A stretch of 64,000 nucleotides of DNA from Selenomonas sp. AB3002 (GCF_000702545.1 NZ_JNIO01000008.1:1736001-1800000); one strand, 5' to 3'. Shown: positions 35,625-44,600, counted from the stretch's first letter. The notes: generated by a model not told the origin, from the sequence alone. Program-made: numbers and translations.

Positions 35625-35654
35625 AAAAAAAGGACATCCGTCCGTTAATGTCCC
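35625..35654 (-). terminator. Leader terminator/attenuator upstream of the purine permease
   Basis: On the minus strand GGACAT pairs with ATGTCC, extended by a G-T wobble, followed by TTTTTTT. It lies between the promoter (35713-35742) and the permease start, where no upstream gene on that strand needs terminating. This suggests regulated read-through. No purine aptamer consensus is visible. Confidence 0.6.
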
Positions 35655-35691
35655 AATTACTTTCAAAATTAAATATTCAGATTTATACAGC

Positions 35692-35720
35692 TACACAAGG
35701 CATAACCAATGTGCTATAAT
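35692..35720 (+). promoter_or_regulatory. Promoter of the Crp/Fnr regulator
   Basis: TACACA is followed after 17 bases by a perfect TATAAT (35715-35720), 40 nt upstream of the regulator start. It shares its -10 region with the divergent permease promoter. Confidence 0.6.
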
Positions 35721-35742
35721 CTCCTCATAGGATTATTGTCAA
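35713..35742 (-). promoter_or_regulatory. Promoter of the purine permease
   Basis: On the minus strand a perfect TTGACA (35737-35742) lies 18 bases from TATAGC (35713-35718). Its -10 overlaps the plus-strand TATAAT at 35715-35720. Confidence 0.65.
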
Positions 35743-35759
35743 CAGAAAGGGATATAGAT

Positions 35760-36413
35760 ATGAAACTGGACTATATGCTGGATCATATTCCGGAAAATAT
35801 CCGGCAGCATACCACCAAACGCACCTTCCAGCCAGGGGATGTGGTGGTGAGGAAAGGTGAAAAGGCCGACCATGTATACATACTGACAGCAGGCAAGCTC
35901 CGGGTCAGCAATGAGTTTGAAAGCGGCCAGCGCTATACATTTGCCTCTTTGGAAGTGCCGGATATGATTGGAGATCTGGAAGTCCTGGCAGAACAGGAAC
36001 ACTTTGCCGCCACTAATGAGGCCGTCACTGAGTGCCAGGTATTGTCACTGACAGCTGACACCTTCCTGCACTGGATGAAAACCGACAATGACTTTGCCGT
36101 AGCAGTGGCAAAGCTGCTGGCTGCCAAGATGTACCCCACTTCCAACGAGGCTGGCCGGGTAAAATTCCAGCCCAGCCAGGAGCGCTTCGAGGAATACCTG
36201 GCCAAGCGCCTGGGCGATATCGAGACAGACCTCTTCATCCTCCACACCAGCCGCCAGCAGATAGCCGATGACATCGGCACCAGCGTCAAAACCGTCAACC
36301 GCTGCGTCACCAAGATGCGGGATGACGGTGACCTCTCCCTGCTCCACGGCAAGATTACCCTGAACCGTGAGCAGCAGGCCCGTCTCAGAGCTGTGTGGAA
36401 AAACGAACCTTAA
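35760..36413 (+). CDS. Crp/Fnr-family transcriptional regulator
   Basis: A 217-residue regulator. The cyclic-nucleotide-binding-like domain fills about 15-125 (FQPGDVVVRKGEKADHVYIL, AGKLRVSNE, GDLEVLAEQEHFAATNEA). The helix-turn-helix is about 165-205 (TSRQQIADDIGTSVKTVNRCV). No N-terminal cysteine cluster is present, so it is not an FNR-type oxygen sensor, and key cAMP residues are not evident. AAGG precedes ATG 35760. It could control the divergently transcribed permease, but no target is proven. Confidence 0.9.
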   Translation: MKLDYMLDHIPENIRQHTTKRTFQPGDVVVRKGEKADHVYILTAGKLRVSNEFESGQRYTFASLEVPDMIGDLEVLAEQEHFAATNEAVTECQVLSLTADTFLHWMKTDNDFAVAVAKLLAAKMYPTSNEAGRVKFQPSQERFEEYLAKRLGDIETDLFILHTSRQQIADDIGTSVKTVNRCVTKMRDDGDLSLLHGKITLNREQQARLRAVWKNEP

Positions 36414-36437
36414 AATCATACCTGCAATACAGACGCT

Positions 36438-36473
36438 AAAAGGGCAGCCCCCCGAGGGACTGCCCTGCTTTTG
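36438..36473. terminator. Bidirectional intrinsic terminator
   Basis: AGGGCAG and CTGCCCT arms, with extra C/G pairing, are followed by TTTTG on the plus strand and TTTT on the minus. It ends both the Crp-type gene and the mini-MCP gene. Confidence 0.85.
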
Positions 36474-36482
36474 TGTCTGTTA

Positions 36483-37016
36483 TTATTTCAAGGACTCCAC
36501 ATAGCGCTTGAGTTCCTCTGCCGCCTTGGTGACGCGGGAGAGGTTGGCCGTGATTTCTTCGGTGGAAGCGGCCTGCTCCTCACTGATGGAGCCGGTGTTC
36601 TCAATGGACTTGGAGATGCCTTCAACTGCCTTGTTCATTTCAGTCAGAGTGGACTGGATTTTCTCAGTTGCCTCACGGGACTGCTCGGCAAGTTTTCTCA
36701 CTTCCTCAGCCACCACAGCGAAGCCGCGGCCCTGCTCACCGGCACGGGCTGCCTCGATGGCGGCATTGAGGCCCAGAAGGTTGGTCTGACCAGCAATATT
36801 CGTGATGAAGTCGATGACCTTGATAGTGTCAGCATTCTTCTCCTGCAGGAATTTCGCCTGCTCCACGGACTCCTGCCCGGCCTTGGCGAGGGCGCTGGCG
36901 CTTTTCGCCACCTGCTCAACAGCCTCATAGACCGTCTGTGTGGATGTTGCAATTTCCTCGATAGAAGCAGCCAGCTTGTTGGTTACCTCCTCATTTTGCT
37001 TGAATTCCTCAGCCAT
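36483..37016 (-). CDS. Soluble minimal methyl-accepting chemotaxis protein
   Basis: The 177-residue protein is just an MCP signalling domain: a coiled coil with the hairpin-tip motif [20 protein letters not shown] and [20 protein letters not shown], then [11 protein letters not shown]. It has no membrane helix, HAMP or sensory domain. It could assemble in cytoplasmic arrays with CheA/CheW and take its input from a partner or from cytoplasmic state. AGGAGG precedes ATG 37016. No other che genes are nearby. Confidence 0.88.
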   Translation of the reverse strand: MAEEFKQNEEVTNKLAASIEEIATSTQTVYEAVEQVAKSASALAKAGQESVEQAKFLQEKNADTIKVIDFITNIAGQTNLLGLNAAIEAARAGEQGRGFAVVAEEVRKLAEQSREATEKIQSTLTEMNKAVEGISKSIENTGSISEEQAASTEEITANLSRVTKAAEELKRYVESLK

Positions 37017-37138
37017 AGATATTCCTCCTCAATCATGAATATTGTTGATTATGCCCTTCGGGTCCATTTCCCTTGATAAATTCCTTTTGTTCTTATTCCA
37101 CAAGCAAGGAAAAAAACCTGCTGCCCGGCAAAATTTTT

Positions 37139-38704
37139 CTATCTTTCAACCCTAAGCAGCGGTTCCGCTATGTAGCCGTAAGCATGACCTGCCAAAAGGG
37201 AAGCCAAAAGCTCCCTGCCCTCATATTCCTGCCATTCCTTCCCTGGAGGCCACTTCAGCGCCTCCAGCTGCCGCCTGCGGAAGATGGCGGAGGCCAGCCC
37301 ACCGGGGAAGCACTGACGGGCATCCCAGATGCTCTGGGCCGCCTGGCTGCCATCACCGGGCATAAAGATTTCCTTGCCTGTGTCAATATCGAAAACTTCC
37401 TGCCGCATGATCTTGTCTGAGAGGTAATCCCCCTCCTCCACCGCCGACACCATCAGGCTCAGTTCTTCCTGGGCAGAAAGGGCAGAGACCATCTTGATAA
37501 GCCTGTCCGGCAGCATAATGAAGCCCTCAGGCAGCCACTGCACAAACTCCCCCTTCATGCCCTCAGGCAGAAGTTCCCAGGCCTCAGGCCCTGACAGCAG
37601 GGAAATGCACTCCACAGGCTGCTGCTCCAAAAGCTCTACCAGCGCAGCTTCTCCCTCTGGCGAAATTTCCGGAGCCAGCACAATGTATTCCTTGAAAGGA
37701 TAGTCGTCAGACAGGGCAGATGCCATGGTCCTGGCAAAAAGCTCAAGATTTCCCCTGTACTGCATGACAATGCTGACAGGCTGGACAAAGAGCCTGGCTC
37801 TAAGTTCTGCACATTCCTCTGCCAGCTGCTCTGCTGCCAGCATGACAACTTCCAGCAGGCTTTCCTTGTCGTAGTCCGGCGTATAGCAAAGCCTCACCAC
37901 ATCACTGCCGGGCAGCCGTGGCGCCTTCACCGGCTGTCTGAGGTTTTCAGGCTGCAGGCTCCTGCCCTTCATAAGCTCCCTGTATCCCTCCCGCCACTGA
38001 TGGGCGGTGCGGGTGTAGCGGGTATACTTTGCCACATTGCCCAGCCAACCCACGGCGGCTTTCTTGGCAGCCTGTTCCTCACTGCGCCAGGGATAATGAG
38101 CGATGTGGACGCCTTTTACCACCTCCGGCACCACAGCCTGCCTGTCCCCCTCATTGCCAGGCAGCAGAGCCCGATGGCTCCCTTGGGAAATCTCCAGCTG
38201 GGCTTCCTTCACCGCCCCGGCTCCCAACACGGCCTTGGTAAGGCTGTCGGGCCACTTCTCCCGATATGCACGCCGGGACAGCAGGAAGCCCTGGCCGCTT
38301 CTGGGCACATACCTGACCCAGGGGATGGCATAGACTTTTCCCTCGTCCATGGCGGCAAAGACCGAGCGGCAATAATTGCCTACGCTCTGTCCTGCATTGC
38401 CACTCCCATCCGGCAGCAGAAATTCATCAGCATCAAGTGGCACCACAAAACCTGCCCCCTCAGCCACCGCCTGCCGCATCAGCGCTGTCACCACTTCGGA
38501 CTGGAGTTGGGCCGCCCCCTTAACCTCAGAAAGGACAATAGGCAAGCCATCCTGCTGGAGGGCCTGCAGGATGGACAGGGTCTCGTCACTGCTCTCGTGC
38601 ACAGCCACATAAAGCTTATCAGCCCAACCCAGATTGTGGCGCACAAAACTTTCTATTACATCCGCTTCATTGCGGACCATGGAAACTACTGCAATAAGAC
38701 TCAT
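37139..38704 (-). CDS. Glycosyltransferase (family 2-like) with C-terminal extension
   Basis: A 521-residue protein. Residues 1-110 are a GT-A domain: LIAVVSMVRNEADVIESFVR, VAVHESSDETLSILQ and the DxD-type FVVPLDADEFLLPDG. Beyond residue 250 comes a second segment with VQPVSIVMQYRGNLELFAR that also resembles a GT2 fold start, followed by YIVLAPEISPEGE, so it may be a tandem or degenerate second domain. ATG 38704 has GAGG about nine bases upstream. It lies 10 nt after the O-GlcNAc-transferase-like gene and probably acts with it. Confidence 0.8.
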   Translation of the reverse strand: MSLIAVVSMVRNEADVIESFVRHNLGWADKLYVAVHESSDETLSILQALQQDGLPIVLSEVKGAAQLQSEVVTALMRQAVAEGAGFVVPLDADEFLLPDGSGNAGQSVGNYCRSVFAAMDEGKVYAIPWVRYVPRSGQGFLLSRRAYREKWPDSLTKAVLGAGAVKEAQLEISQGSHRALLPGNEGDRQAVVPEVVKGVHIAHYPWRSEEQAAKKAAVGWLGNVAKYTRYTRTAHQWREGYRELMKGRSLQPENLRQPVKAPRLPGSDVVRLCYTPDYDKESLLEVVMLAAEQLAEECAELRARLFVQPVSIVMQYRGNLELFARTMASALSDDYPFKEYIVLAPEISPEGEAALVELLEQQPVECISLLSGPEAWELLPEGMKGEFVQWLPEGFIMLPDRLIKMVSALSAQEELSLMVSAVEEGDYLSDKIMRQEVFDIDTGKEIFMPGDGSQAAQSIWDARQCFPGGLASAIFRRRQLEALKWPPGKEWQEYEGRELLASLLAGHAYGYIAEPLLRVER

Positions 38705-38714
38705 AATAAAAACC

Positions 38715-41420
38715 TCAGCGCAGGGCAGCCAGCAGCAGGAAATCCGTCTGGGGCAGCCTGGAAGCAAACTCCTGAGCCTTTTCCTTCTCCCCCTGCTCAT
38801 GGCAGAGCACAGCCATATTCCGCAGGCTTTCTCCGTCCAGCGGATCAATCTTCAAGGCTTCCTCAAGGAAACGACGTGCCTCCCCATAATTTTTCTGGTA
38901 GAAATATCCGCCTGCAAAGACATTGTAAAGATGGATTTTCGCCTGCAGCGGCACGGGCTTTTCCGCAATGGCCTTCAGCTCTGCTTCAATATCTGCCACT
39001 GGTGCTGCCGGCGCAGGAGCCTCACAAGCCGGTACTTCCTGCGGAGCAATTTCCTGCACCACATGCGGCTCAGGAGCAGGTGCTGCCGGAGCTGCAGGCG
39101 GGGCAGTTTTCTCCACCACAGGTGTCTTTTCTTCGTCCTCCCCTGCCACAAAAGCTGCCACATGGGGATATTCAGCCCTGATGCGCTCAGGCTCGCACCT
39201 ATAATAATATTCCAAAATATCATTCAAATCCTGGGACTGTTCTTCCGTAAGCAGTTCCCTGTTGCTGGCCAGCAGGACATCTGACAGGGAAAGAGCTCCT
39301 TCCTCACGCTCATTGAGAATACAGAGACGGGCCAGAAGAATGCGGGCAGGGATATGGTAAGGAGCCAGGTCCATCACCATGTCCACCCATTTGGTAGACC
39401 TTTCGTAATCCCCCACCATGAAATAGCAGTAGGCCCCGTCATACAGAAGATCCGGGTCATAGCTGTTGTCCTTGACAAGTTCTGCCAAAGAGCCCAGTGC
39501 CTCGGCGTAGTCACCTGCCTCCATCTGTTCCTTCATCTGCTCCCGCAAACCCGCATCCCTGCGGCGGATTTCCATCTTATTGGCCTTTTCTTTCTTTTTA
39601 TTCAGCTTGCGGCTGCTCTTGCTCATATTTACCGTCCTTTCTCCCGCAGCATCACCCACAGGCTCGGCTGCCTCATTATTTTCCTTTACAGGAGTATTCA
39701 ACCAAAGAAGCCCGGATTCCTCTATGGTAAAGCCGGACTTCTCCAGCCACTTGACATAAATTTCCGCATAAGCCTGCTCCACCGCCGCCACATAAGGACC
39801 GCTTGCCATAACAGGAGAACGCTCCATCATCGGACGCAGCTTCTTATGCAGGGCCTTCAGGCACTCTTTGTCTTCTGCCAGTGACACAGCCCGCTCTGCA
39901 TATTCCCCCTCAGAAAAGGTGCACAGCTCCGCCAAGCCCATATTCATAAGCAAACTGTAACCAAAACGAGAATTGTGCCGCTCGCCTGCCAAAGTCACTA
40001 CAGGCACCCCCATGTAAAGCGCATCGCAAGTGGTGCCCCCACCGGGATAAGGCCAGGTATCAAGGGCAATATCAATCTCATGGTAGTCCTTTAAATAATC
40101 AGGTGCAAAGGGATATGCTTCCACCCGTGCCAGGTCAATCCCTGCCGCTTCTATGCGGGCAAAGGCCAGCTTCCTGCCATACTCGCTGTTGAAAATCTGA
40201 GCCCGCAGATGGAGACGGCTGCCCTGTACCTGCCGCAGAATCTTCGCCCAAACCCGCAGGACTTCGTCCGTGACCTTGGCAAAATTATTCAGACAGCCAA
40301 AGGTGACAAAGCCTTTGGCAAGGCAGGGGGCTTCCCCCACCTCTCCCGGAGCATCATGCCACATATAGCAGAAATGAGACTTGGGAAGCCTCAGAAGCTT
40401 TTCTGTAAAATAATGTTCATTTCCCCCGTCCTCCGGGTCAAGATAGTGGTCAGTCAAAAAGTAATCCACTGCCGGCAGGCCCGTGGTATCAAAATAACCA
40501 ATGCCTGAAAGCTGCACAGGAGCAGGCTTGCAGGCCAGCACAGGCAGCATATTCTGAGCAGTGTGGCCTGCAAGGTCAAAGAGTATATCTATCTCATCCT
40601 CGTACACGGCCTGGGCAATCTCCACCGGAGCCATCCCTCGCACATTGCGCCAGCCATCCACCCAGGAGGCAAACTCGGCACTGGCACTGTCCTCTATGCA
40701 GTTGGTGTAGCAATAGACCTCAAATCGTTCCCGGTTGTAATCCTTAAGCAAGGCATAGCTGAAAAAAGCTACCACATGAAAGCGTAAGTCCGGGGATATA
40801 TAGCCGATGCGCATTTTCGCACGGCCATGGGGCTTGTGGCTGTACTGCTCCACCCGAGAGAGCATTTCCCCATACTTTTGGGCTTCTGCCAGCATAAAGG
40901 ACTGAGGCTCATTCAGATAGTGCAGATTGAAGAGATAATTGCTGTAATCTGCCAGACTACCCGTGGCCAAAGTCTTGTACTCCACGGATTTCAGATAATG
41001 ACCGGCTGCCTCCCGGGGCCGGGCCAGCTTCCGTTCAAGATTGGCCAGGATGCTGTAGGCCGCCCCCCGATACCAGTCTTCCATGGGCAGGTTCAAGGCA
41101 TGGCGCACCTCCGCTTCCGCACTTTCCCAGTCCCCACTAAGCATCTTTATGCGCCCCAGAAGGAAATGACCTGTGCCATCTTCCTTCATATCAAAGAGTC
41201 CTTCGTAGTCAGCTGCAGCAGCTAAAGCCCCATCCTTATCGTTGCCGTCTATGTAAGCCGCCAATACCGTATGCCAAATTTTCCTGTCCCGGGTGCCAAT
41301 CTCCCGGATTTCCTCTGCTAGAGCCACCGCTTCCTGGTAGCGGCATCTTTCCAGAGCATCCATCAGAGCCAGATAGCACTTATGTACCTTCTGATAAGGC
41401 AAGAGTTTTTTTTCTGCCAT
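38715..41420 (-). CDS. TPR protein with GT41 (O-GlcNAc transferase/SPINDLY-like) domain
   Basis: A 901-residue cytoplasmic protein. Residues 1-200 are TPR-like helices. Residues about 205-560 are a GT41-type transferase: KMRIGYISPDLRFHVVAFFS, ILFDLAGHTAQNMLPVLACK, PAPVQLSGIGYFDTTGLPAV, DYFLTDHYLDP and TWPYPGGGTTCDALYMGVPVV. Residues 620-900 carry a Pro/Ala linker and further TPR-like repeats. Such enzymes O-glycosylate proteins; flagellin is a frequent target in Selenomonas-type bacteria, but no flagellar gene is in view. GGAGG fixes ATG 41420. Confidence 0.87.
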   Translation of the reverse strand: MAEKKLLPYQKVHKCYLALMDALERCRYQEAVALAEEIREIGTRDRKIWHTVLAAYIDGNDKDGALAAAADYEGLFDMKEDGTGHFLLGRIKMLSGDWESAEAEVRHALNLPMEDWYRGAAYSILANLERKLARPREAAGHYLKSVEYKTLATGSLADYSNYLFNLHYLNEPQSFMLAEAQKYGEMLSRVEQYSHKPHGRAKMRIGYISPDLRFHVVAFFSYALLKDYNRERFEVYCYTNCIEDSASAEFASWVDGWRNVRGMAPVEIAQAVYEDEIDILFDLAGHTAQNMLPVLACKPAPVQLSGIGYFDTTGLPAVDYFLTDHYLDPEDGGNEHYFTEKLLRLPKSHFCYMWHDAPGEVGEAPCLAKGFVTFGCLNNFAKVTDEVLRVWAKILRQVQGSRLHLRAQIFNSEYGRKLAFARIEAAGIDLARVEAYPFAPDYLKDYHEIDIALDTWPYPGGGTTCDALYMGVPVVTLAGERHNSRFGYSLLMNMGLAELCTFSEGEYAERAVSLAEDKECLKALHKKLRPMMERSPVMASGPYVAAVEQAYAEIYVKWLEKSGFTIEESGLLWLNTPVKENNEAAEPVGDAAGERTVNMSKSSRKLNKKKEKANKMEIRRRDAGLREQMKEQMEAGDYAEALGSLAELVKDNSYDPDLLYDGAYCYFMVGDYERSTKWVDMVMDLAPYHIPARILLARLCILNEREEGALSLSDVLLASNRELLTEEQSQDLNDILEYYYRCEPERIRAEYPHVAAFVAGEDEEKTPVVEKTAPPAAPAAPAPEPHVVQEIAPQEVPACEAPAPAAPVADIEAELKAIAEKPVPLQAKIHLYNVFAGGYFYQKNYGEARRFLEEALKIDPLDGESLRNMAVLCHEQGEKEKAQEFASRLPQTDFLLLAALR

Positions 41421-41497
41421 GAGCCCACCTCCCCCATTGCCTATCAAGTTGCAATTATTCTATATCCGCCCCCTCTTTTCCTTTTTAAGCAAACGAA

Positions 41498-41533
41498 AAG
41501 ACCGCACAGTCTCTTCAAAACCTGTGCGGTCTA
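41498..41533 (-). terminator. Terminator after the repeat protein gene
   Basis: AGACCGCACAG and CTGTGCGGTCT form a perfect 11-base-pair stem, followed by TTTTCG on the minus strand. Confidence 0.8.
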
Positions 41534-41542
41534 CATACACAA

Positions 41543-42178
41543 TTATGCTGCTACTTCCATAGATGATCCGGCAGCCTTCTTCTGAGCAGCATAAGCCGCA
41601 TGTGCATTGTGCTGCTTGATCTGTGCATTCACCTGCTGGAAGGCGCTGCTGCCCAATTTAGTGCTGTTGCCAAAATTAGAACCAGTGGTGCCATTCTTAC
41701 GGGCAGCGCTCATGCCCTTGCCCATGTTCTGCATGCCCTGATTGTAATCCTGGCGAATCTGCTGCTGGAATCTGCTCTTGCCAACCTTGGTCTCATTGCC
41801 AAAATTAGAAACCTCGTAATAGGAACGAGTCTTATCCATAATCTTCGAGGTCTGATGTTCACCAATCGCAGTAGTCTGCTTGTTGCCTTGCTGGAATTTG
41901 CTGGTACCTATCTTGGTCTGATTGCCAAAATTGGATACCGAATAGATAGCTTTCGCCCTGTCCATGATTTCGGCGGTCTTTTGCTCACCGATGCTCACAA
42001 TAGTACGGCTCTCCCGGGAAATAGCTCCCGTACCCACCTTGGTGTCATTGCCCAGGTTCGAAGACTCATAATAAGAACTCGCCTTGGCAAACCCCTCTGC
42101 GGCTTTTTGCTGCCCTGTAACACTTACCTGCTTGTTAAGCTCAGGGAAGCTTGGAACATTGCTGATGCTCATGCCCAT
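41543..42178 (-). CDS. Small tandem-repeat protein (SNFGN-TK-G repeats), unknown
   Basis: I do not recognise this 211-residue protein. It contains four spaced copies of the pattern S-N-(L/F)-G-N-x-T-K-(V/I/L)-G: SSNLGNDTKVGTG, VSNFGNQTKIGTSKFQQ, VSNFGNETKVGKSRFQQQ and GSNFGNSTKLGSSAFQQV. Between copies lie helical EQKTAEIMDRAKAIYS-type linkers, giving units of about 38 residues. No signal peptide, membrane helix or cysteine is present. ATG 42178 follows GGGGG, with a near-consensus promoter about 100 nt upstream and a terminator behind: a well-expressed single gene. Confidence 0.8.
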   Translation of the reverse strand: MGMSISNVPSFPELNKQVSVTGQQKAAEGFAKASSYYESSNLGNDTKVGTGAISRESRTIVSIGEQKTAEIMDRAKAIYSVSNFGNQTKIGTSKFQQGNKQTTAIGEHQTSKIMDKTRSYYEVSNFGNETKVGKSRFQQQIRQDYNQGMQNMGKGMSAARKNGTTGSNFGNSTKLGSSAFQQVNAQIKQHNAHAAYAAQKKAAGSSMEVAA

Positions 42179-42518
42179 AGTAATCCCCCACTTTCCTTAG
42201 AACTTGCGCTCACTCCATTGCTTGATTTCCTTTGGTTGACCAACTCAAATAGGTACATAGTCCTATATTAGTATTATACCTGCACCCTCCTAATTTTGCA
42301 ACAATAATATTAAAAGATTGATTATAAACTTTATCAATAAGAAACATGACATATCTGATAGGATATTTATCCTGTGAATACTTTCACCTCCCCTGTATAC
42401 AATTCTCTGATAATATAGTATACTGTAACTTGTGAAACATATATAACATTGTAAACCGGCCAAAGATGCCGTCAAATTACAAAAACGGCAGCAGGCCGCA
42501 GGCAAAGGAGAGATCCAA
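42179..42518. promoter_or_regulatory. 340-nt divergent intergenic region upstream of gdhA
   Basis: AT-rich spacer between the repeat-protein gene and gdhA. It holds the repeat-protein promoter (42273-42301). On the gdhA side it has a weak promoter candidate (TATACA, 17 bases, TATACT near 42418). A leader hairpin TGCCGT/ACGGCA lies within outer GGCC/GGCC arms (about 42457-42500), just before the AAAGGAGAG ribosome site of gdhA. No gene is seen. Confidence 0.5.
42273..42301 (-). promoter_or_regulatory. Promoter of the repeat-protein gene
   Basis: On the minus strand TTGCAA (42296-42301) is 17 bases from a perfect TATAAT (42273-42278). Confidence 0.65.
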
Positions 42519-43868
42519 ATGGCAGACAGCAAAGCGTACGTCAAAGAAGTCTTGGACCTGGTGGCAAAGCGTGACCCTGACCAGCCCCAGTTCCTCCACA
42601 CCGCAGGCAAAGTCCTGGAATCCGTCGAACCGGTGCTCTCGCAGCATCCCGAATACCAGGCAAACAAAATCCTCGAGCGCATGGTAGAACCGGAGCGCGT
42701 CATTTCCTTCCGTGTTCCCTGGACAGATGACAAGGGCGAGATCCAGATCAACCGCGGCTTCCGCGTGCAGATGTCCTCTGCCATCGGCCCCTATAAGGGC
42801 GGTCTGCGCTTCCACCCCAGCGTGAACCTGGATATCCTGAAATTCCTGGCCTTCGAACAGGTTTACAAGAACGCCCTCACGGGCCTGCCCATCGGCGGTG
42901 CCAAGGGCGGCTCCGACTTTGACCCCCACGGCAAGAGCGATGCAGAGGTCATGCGCTTCTGCCAGAGCTTCATGACTGAGCTTTACCGCCATATCGGACC
43001 GGATGTGGATGTACCGGCAGGTGATATCGGCGTAGGCGGCCGCGAGGTAGGCTATCTCTTCGGCCAGTACAAGCGCATCAGGAACTCCTACGACGCAGGC
43101 GTCCTCACGGGCAAGCGCGTGGATTACTGGGGCAGCCTGGCCCGCCCCGAAGCTACGGGCTACGGCCTCCTGTATTTCGTCAAGAACATGCTGGATGCCA
43201 AGGGCATCGACCTGAAAGACAAGGTGCTGGTAGTCTCCGGCTCCGGCAACGTGGCCACCTATGCCATCGAGAAGGCCCAGTCCTTCGGCGCCAAGGTGGT
43301 TACCTGCTCCGACTCCAACGGCTATGTCTATGACCCCAATGGCATCGACCTGGATGCTGTGAAGGAAATCAAGCAGGTGCGCCGCGGCCGCATCAAGGAA
43401 TATGTGGAGACTCATCCCAATGCCGAGTACCATGAGGGCTGCTCCGGCGTCTGGACCGTGAAGTGCGACGTGGCCCTCCCCTGCGCTACCCAGGGTGAAA
43501 TCAGCCTGGAATCCGCCAAGATTCTGGTGGAGAACGGGGTCAAGGCCGTAGGCGAAGGCGCCAACATGCCTTCCGTCATCGAGGCCATCGATTACTTCCA
43601 GAGCCACGGCGTCCTCTTCGCCCCCGCCAAGGCAGCCAACGCCGGCGGCGTGGCAGTCTCCGCCCTTGAAATGGCCCAGAACTCCGAGCGTCTCCAGTGG
43701 ACCTTCGAAGAAGTTGACGGCCGCCTCCAGGGCATCATGAAGAACATCTACGAACAGTCCAAGAAGAACGCTGAAGCATACGCAGATCCTGATGATCTCG
43801 TAGCTGGCGCCAACATCACCGCCTTCCTGAAGGTGGCCAACGTCATGCTGGCACACGGGCTGGTGTAA
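42519..43868 (+). CDS. gdhA: NADP-type glutamate dehydrogenase
   Basis: Assimilates ammonium: 2-oxoglutarate plus NH4+ plus NADPH to glutamate. It is 449 residues, the normal hexameric bacterial size. Signatures are GGLRFHPSVNLDILKFLAFEQ, the catalytic-lysine loop LPIGGAKGGSDFDP, DVPAGDIGVGGREVGYLFGQY, the Rossmann turn VVSGSGNVATYAIEKA, and GEGANMPS. AAAGGAGAG precedes the ATG. Codon use is strongly GC-biased, as expected for a highly expressed gene. It is monocistronic with a perfect terminator. Confidence 0.96.
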   Translation: MADSKAYVKEVLDLVAKRDPDQPQFLHTAGKVLESVEPVLSQHPEYQANKILERMVEPERVISFRVPWTDDKGEIQINRGFRVQMSSAIGPYKGGLRFHPSVNLDILKFLAFEQVYKNALTGLPIGGAKGGSDFDPHGKSDAEVMRFCQSFMTELYRHIGPDVDVPAGDIGVGGREVGYLFGQYKRIRNSYDAGVLTGKRVDYWGSLARPEATGYGLLYFVKNMLDAKGIDLKDKVLVVSGSGNVATYAIEKAQSFGAKVVTCSDSNGYVYDPNGIDLDAVKEIKQVRRGRIKEYVETHPNAEYHEGCSGVWTVKCDVALPCATQGEISLESAKILVENGVKAVGEGANMPSVIEAIDYFQSHGVLFAPAKAANAGGVAVSALEMAQNSERLQWTFEEVDGRLQGIMKNIYEQSKKNAEAYADPDDLVAGANITAFLKVANVMLAHGLV

Positions 43869-43888
43869 GAACAACATAAAAGGATAAA

Positions 43889-43932
43889 AATGGCCCGCCA
43901 AGGCTACGCAAAGCCTTGGCGGGCTGTTTTTA
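43889..43932. terminator. Strong bidirectional terminator after gdhA
   Basis: GCCCGCCAAGGCT and AGCCTTGGCGGGC form a perfect 13-base-pair stem, with TTTTT on the plus strand and a run of five T on the minus. It also serves the DUF1097 gene. Confidence 0.95.
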
Positions 43933-44478
43933 CGATATTTCCAAATCCCCCTGCTGGTCACGCCTGCGGAAGGAAAAACCTGCCAGTTGCTGGCTGGCCC
44001 AGCCTACAAAAAGGCCCAGGATGTTGGCGCCGGTGATGTAGACGAAAGCAACAACCAGGTTCAAAATATAGTCAGACTGAGCGGGAAAAGCGCCCAGGTA
44101 ATAGCCTGCAAAGATGCAGGAAAAGGAATTAAAACCCACCAGTGAATGCTTGATACAGGGCAGCTTCAGGGCTACCATCAAGGCCATGATCATCAGGAAC
44201 ACCGCCAGCATGGAAGCCTGCATCCCTGGCATGAACACAGCGAACGCATCCGTCAGAACCACAGCCGTCAGGGCCAGGACTGCCGCCGCCACGCAGGTGA
44301 CAGAACCTTCCCTGATGGCCGTTTTATTTGCCCCAATGGCCAGATACCACGCCCAGCCAATGAAAAGCGCCCACACCGGCATCCCTGCCAAAGTCCCCAG
44401 GCAAGCCAGCGCCGAAACACCCGCCACCACGAAATCCGTCTGATTGATATCAAGAATAGCCTTTCCCAACTGTCTCAT
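43930..44478 (-). CDS. DUF1097 membrane protein
   Basis: A 182-residue protein with about five membrane helices (VVAGVSALACLGTLAGMPVW, VTCVAAAVLALTAVVLTDAF, SMLAVFLMIMALMVALKLP and LNLVVAFVYITGANILGLF). It resembles the DUF1097 family of unknown function (YcdZ-like). A basic cytoplasmic tail, SFRRRDQQGDLEIS, ends it. AGGGG precedes the ATG. It converges on gdhA and shares its terminator. Confidence 0.8.
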   Translation of the reverse strand: MRQLGKAILDINQTDFVVAGVSALACLGTLAGMPVWALFIGWAWYLAIGANKTAIREGSVTCVAAAVLALTAVVLTDAFAVFMPGMQASMLAVFLMIMALMVALKLPCIKHSLVGFNSFSCIFAGYYLGAFPAQSDYILNLVVAFVYITGANILGLFVGWASQQLAGFSFRRRDQQGDLEIS

Positions 44479-44600
44479 ACAATCCCCTCTATCTTTATTT
44501 TAATTGTTTATTATTATTTTATGGGATTATCAGAAAAATGGAAAGGACATGTGACCTGGAATTTTACTAAACACTATAACTTTTACATTCCTCCGCCCAC

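Noticed and set aside
35570-35720. Purine riboswitch in the permease leader
   Set aside because: The terminator is present, but the conserved purine aptamer core sequences are not visible on the minus strand.
42477-43961. 494-codon open frame antisense to gdhA
   Set aside because: It mirrors the GC-rich third-codon bias of gdhA, has no ribosome site, and its translation is low-complexity His/Gly/Val; gdhA is certain.
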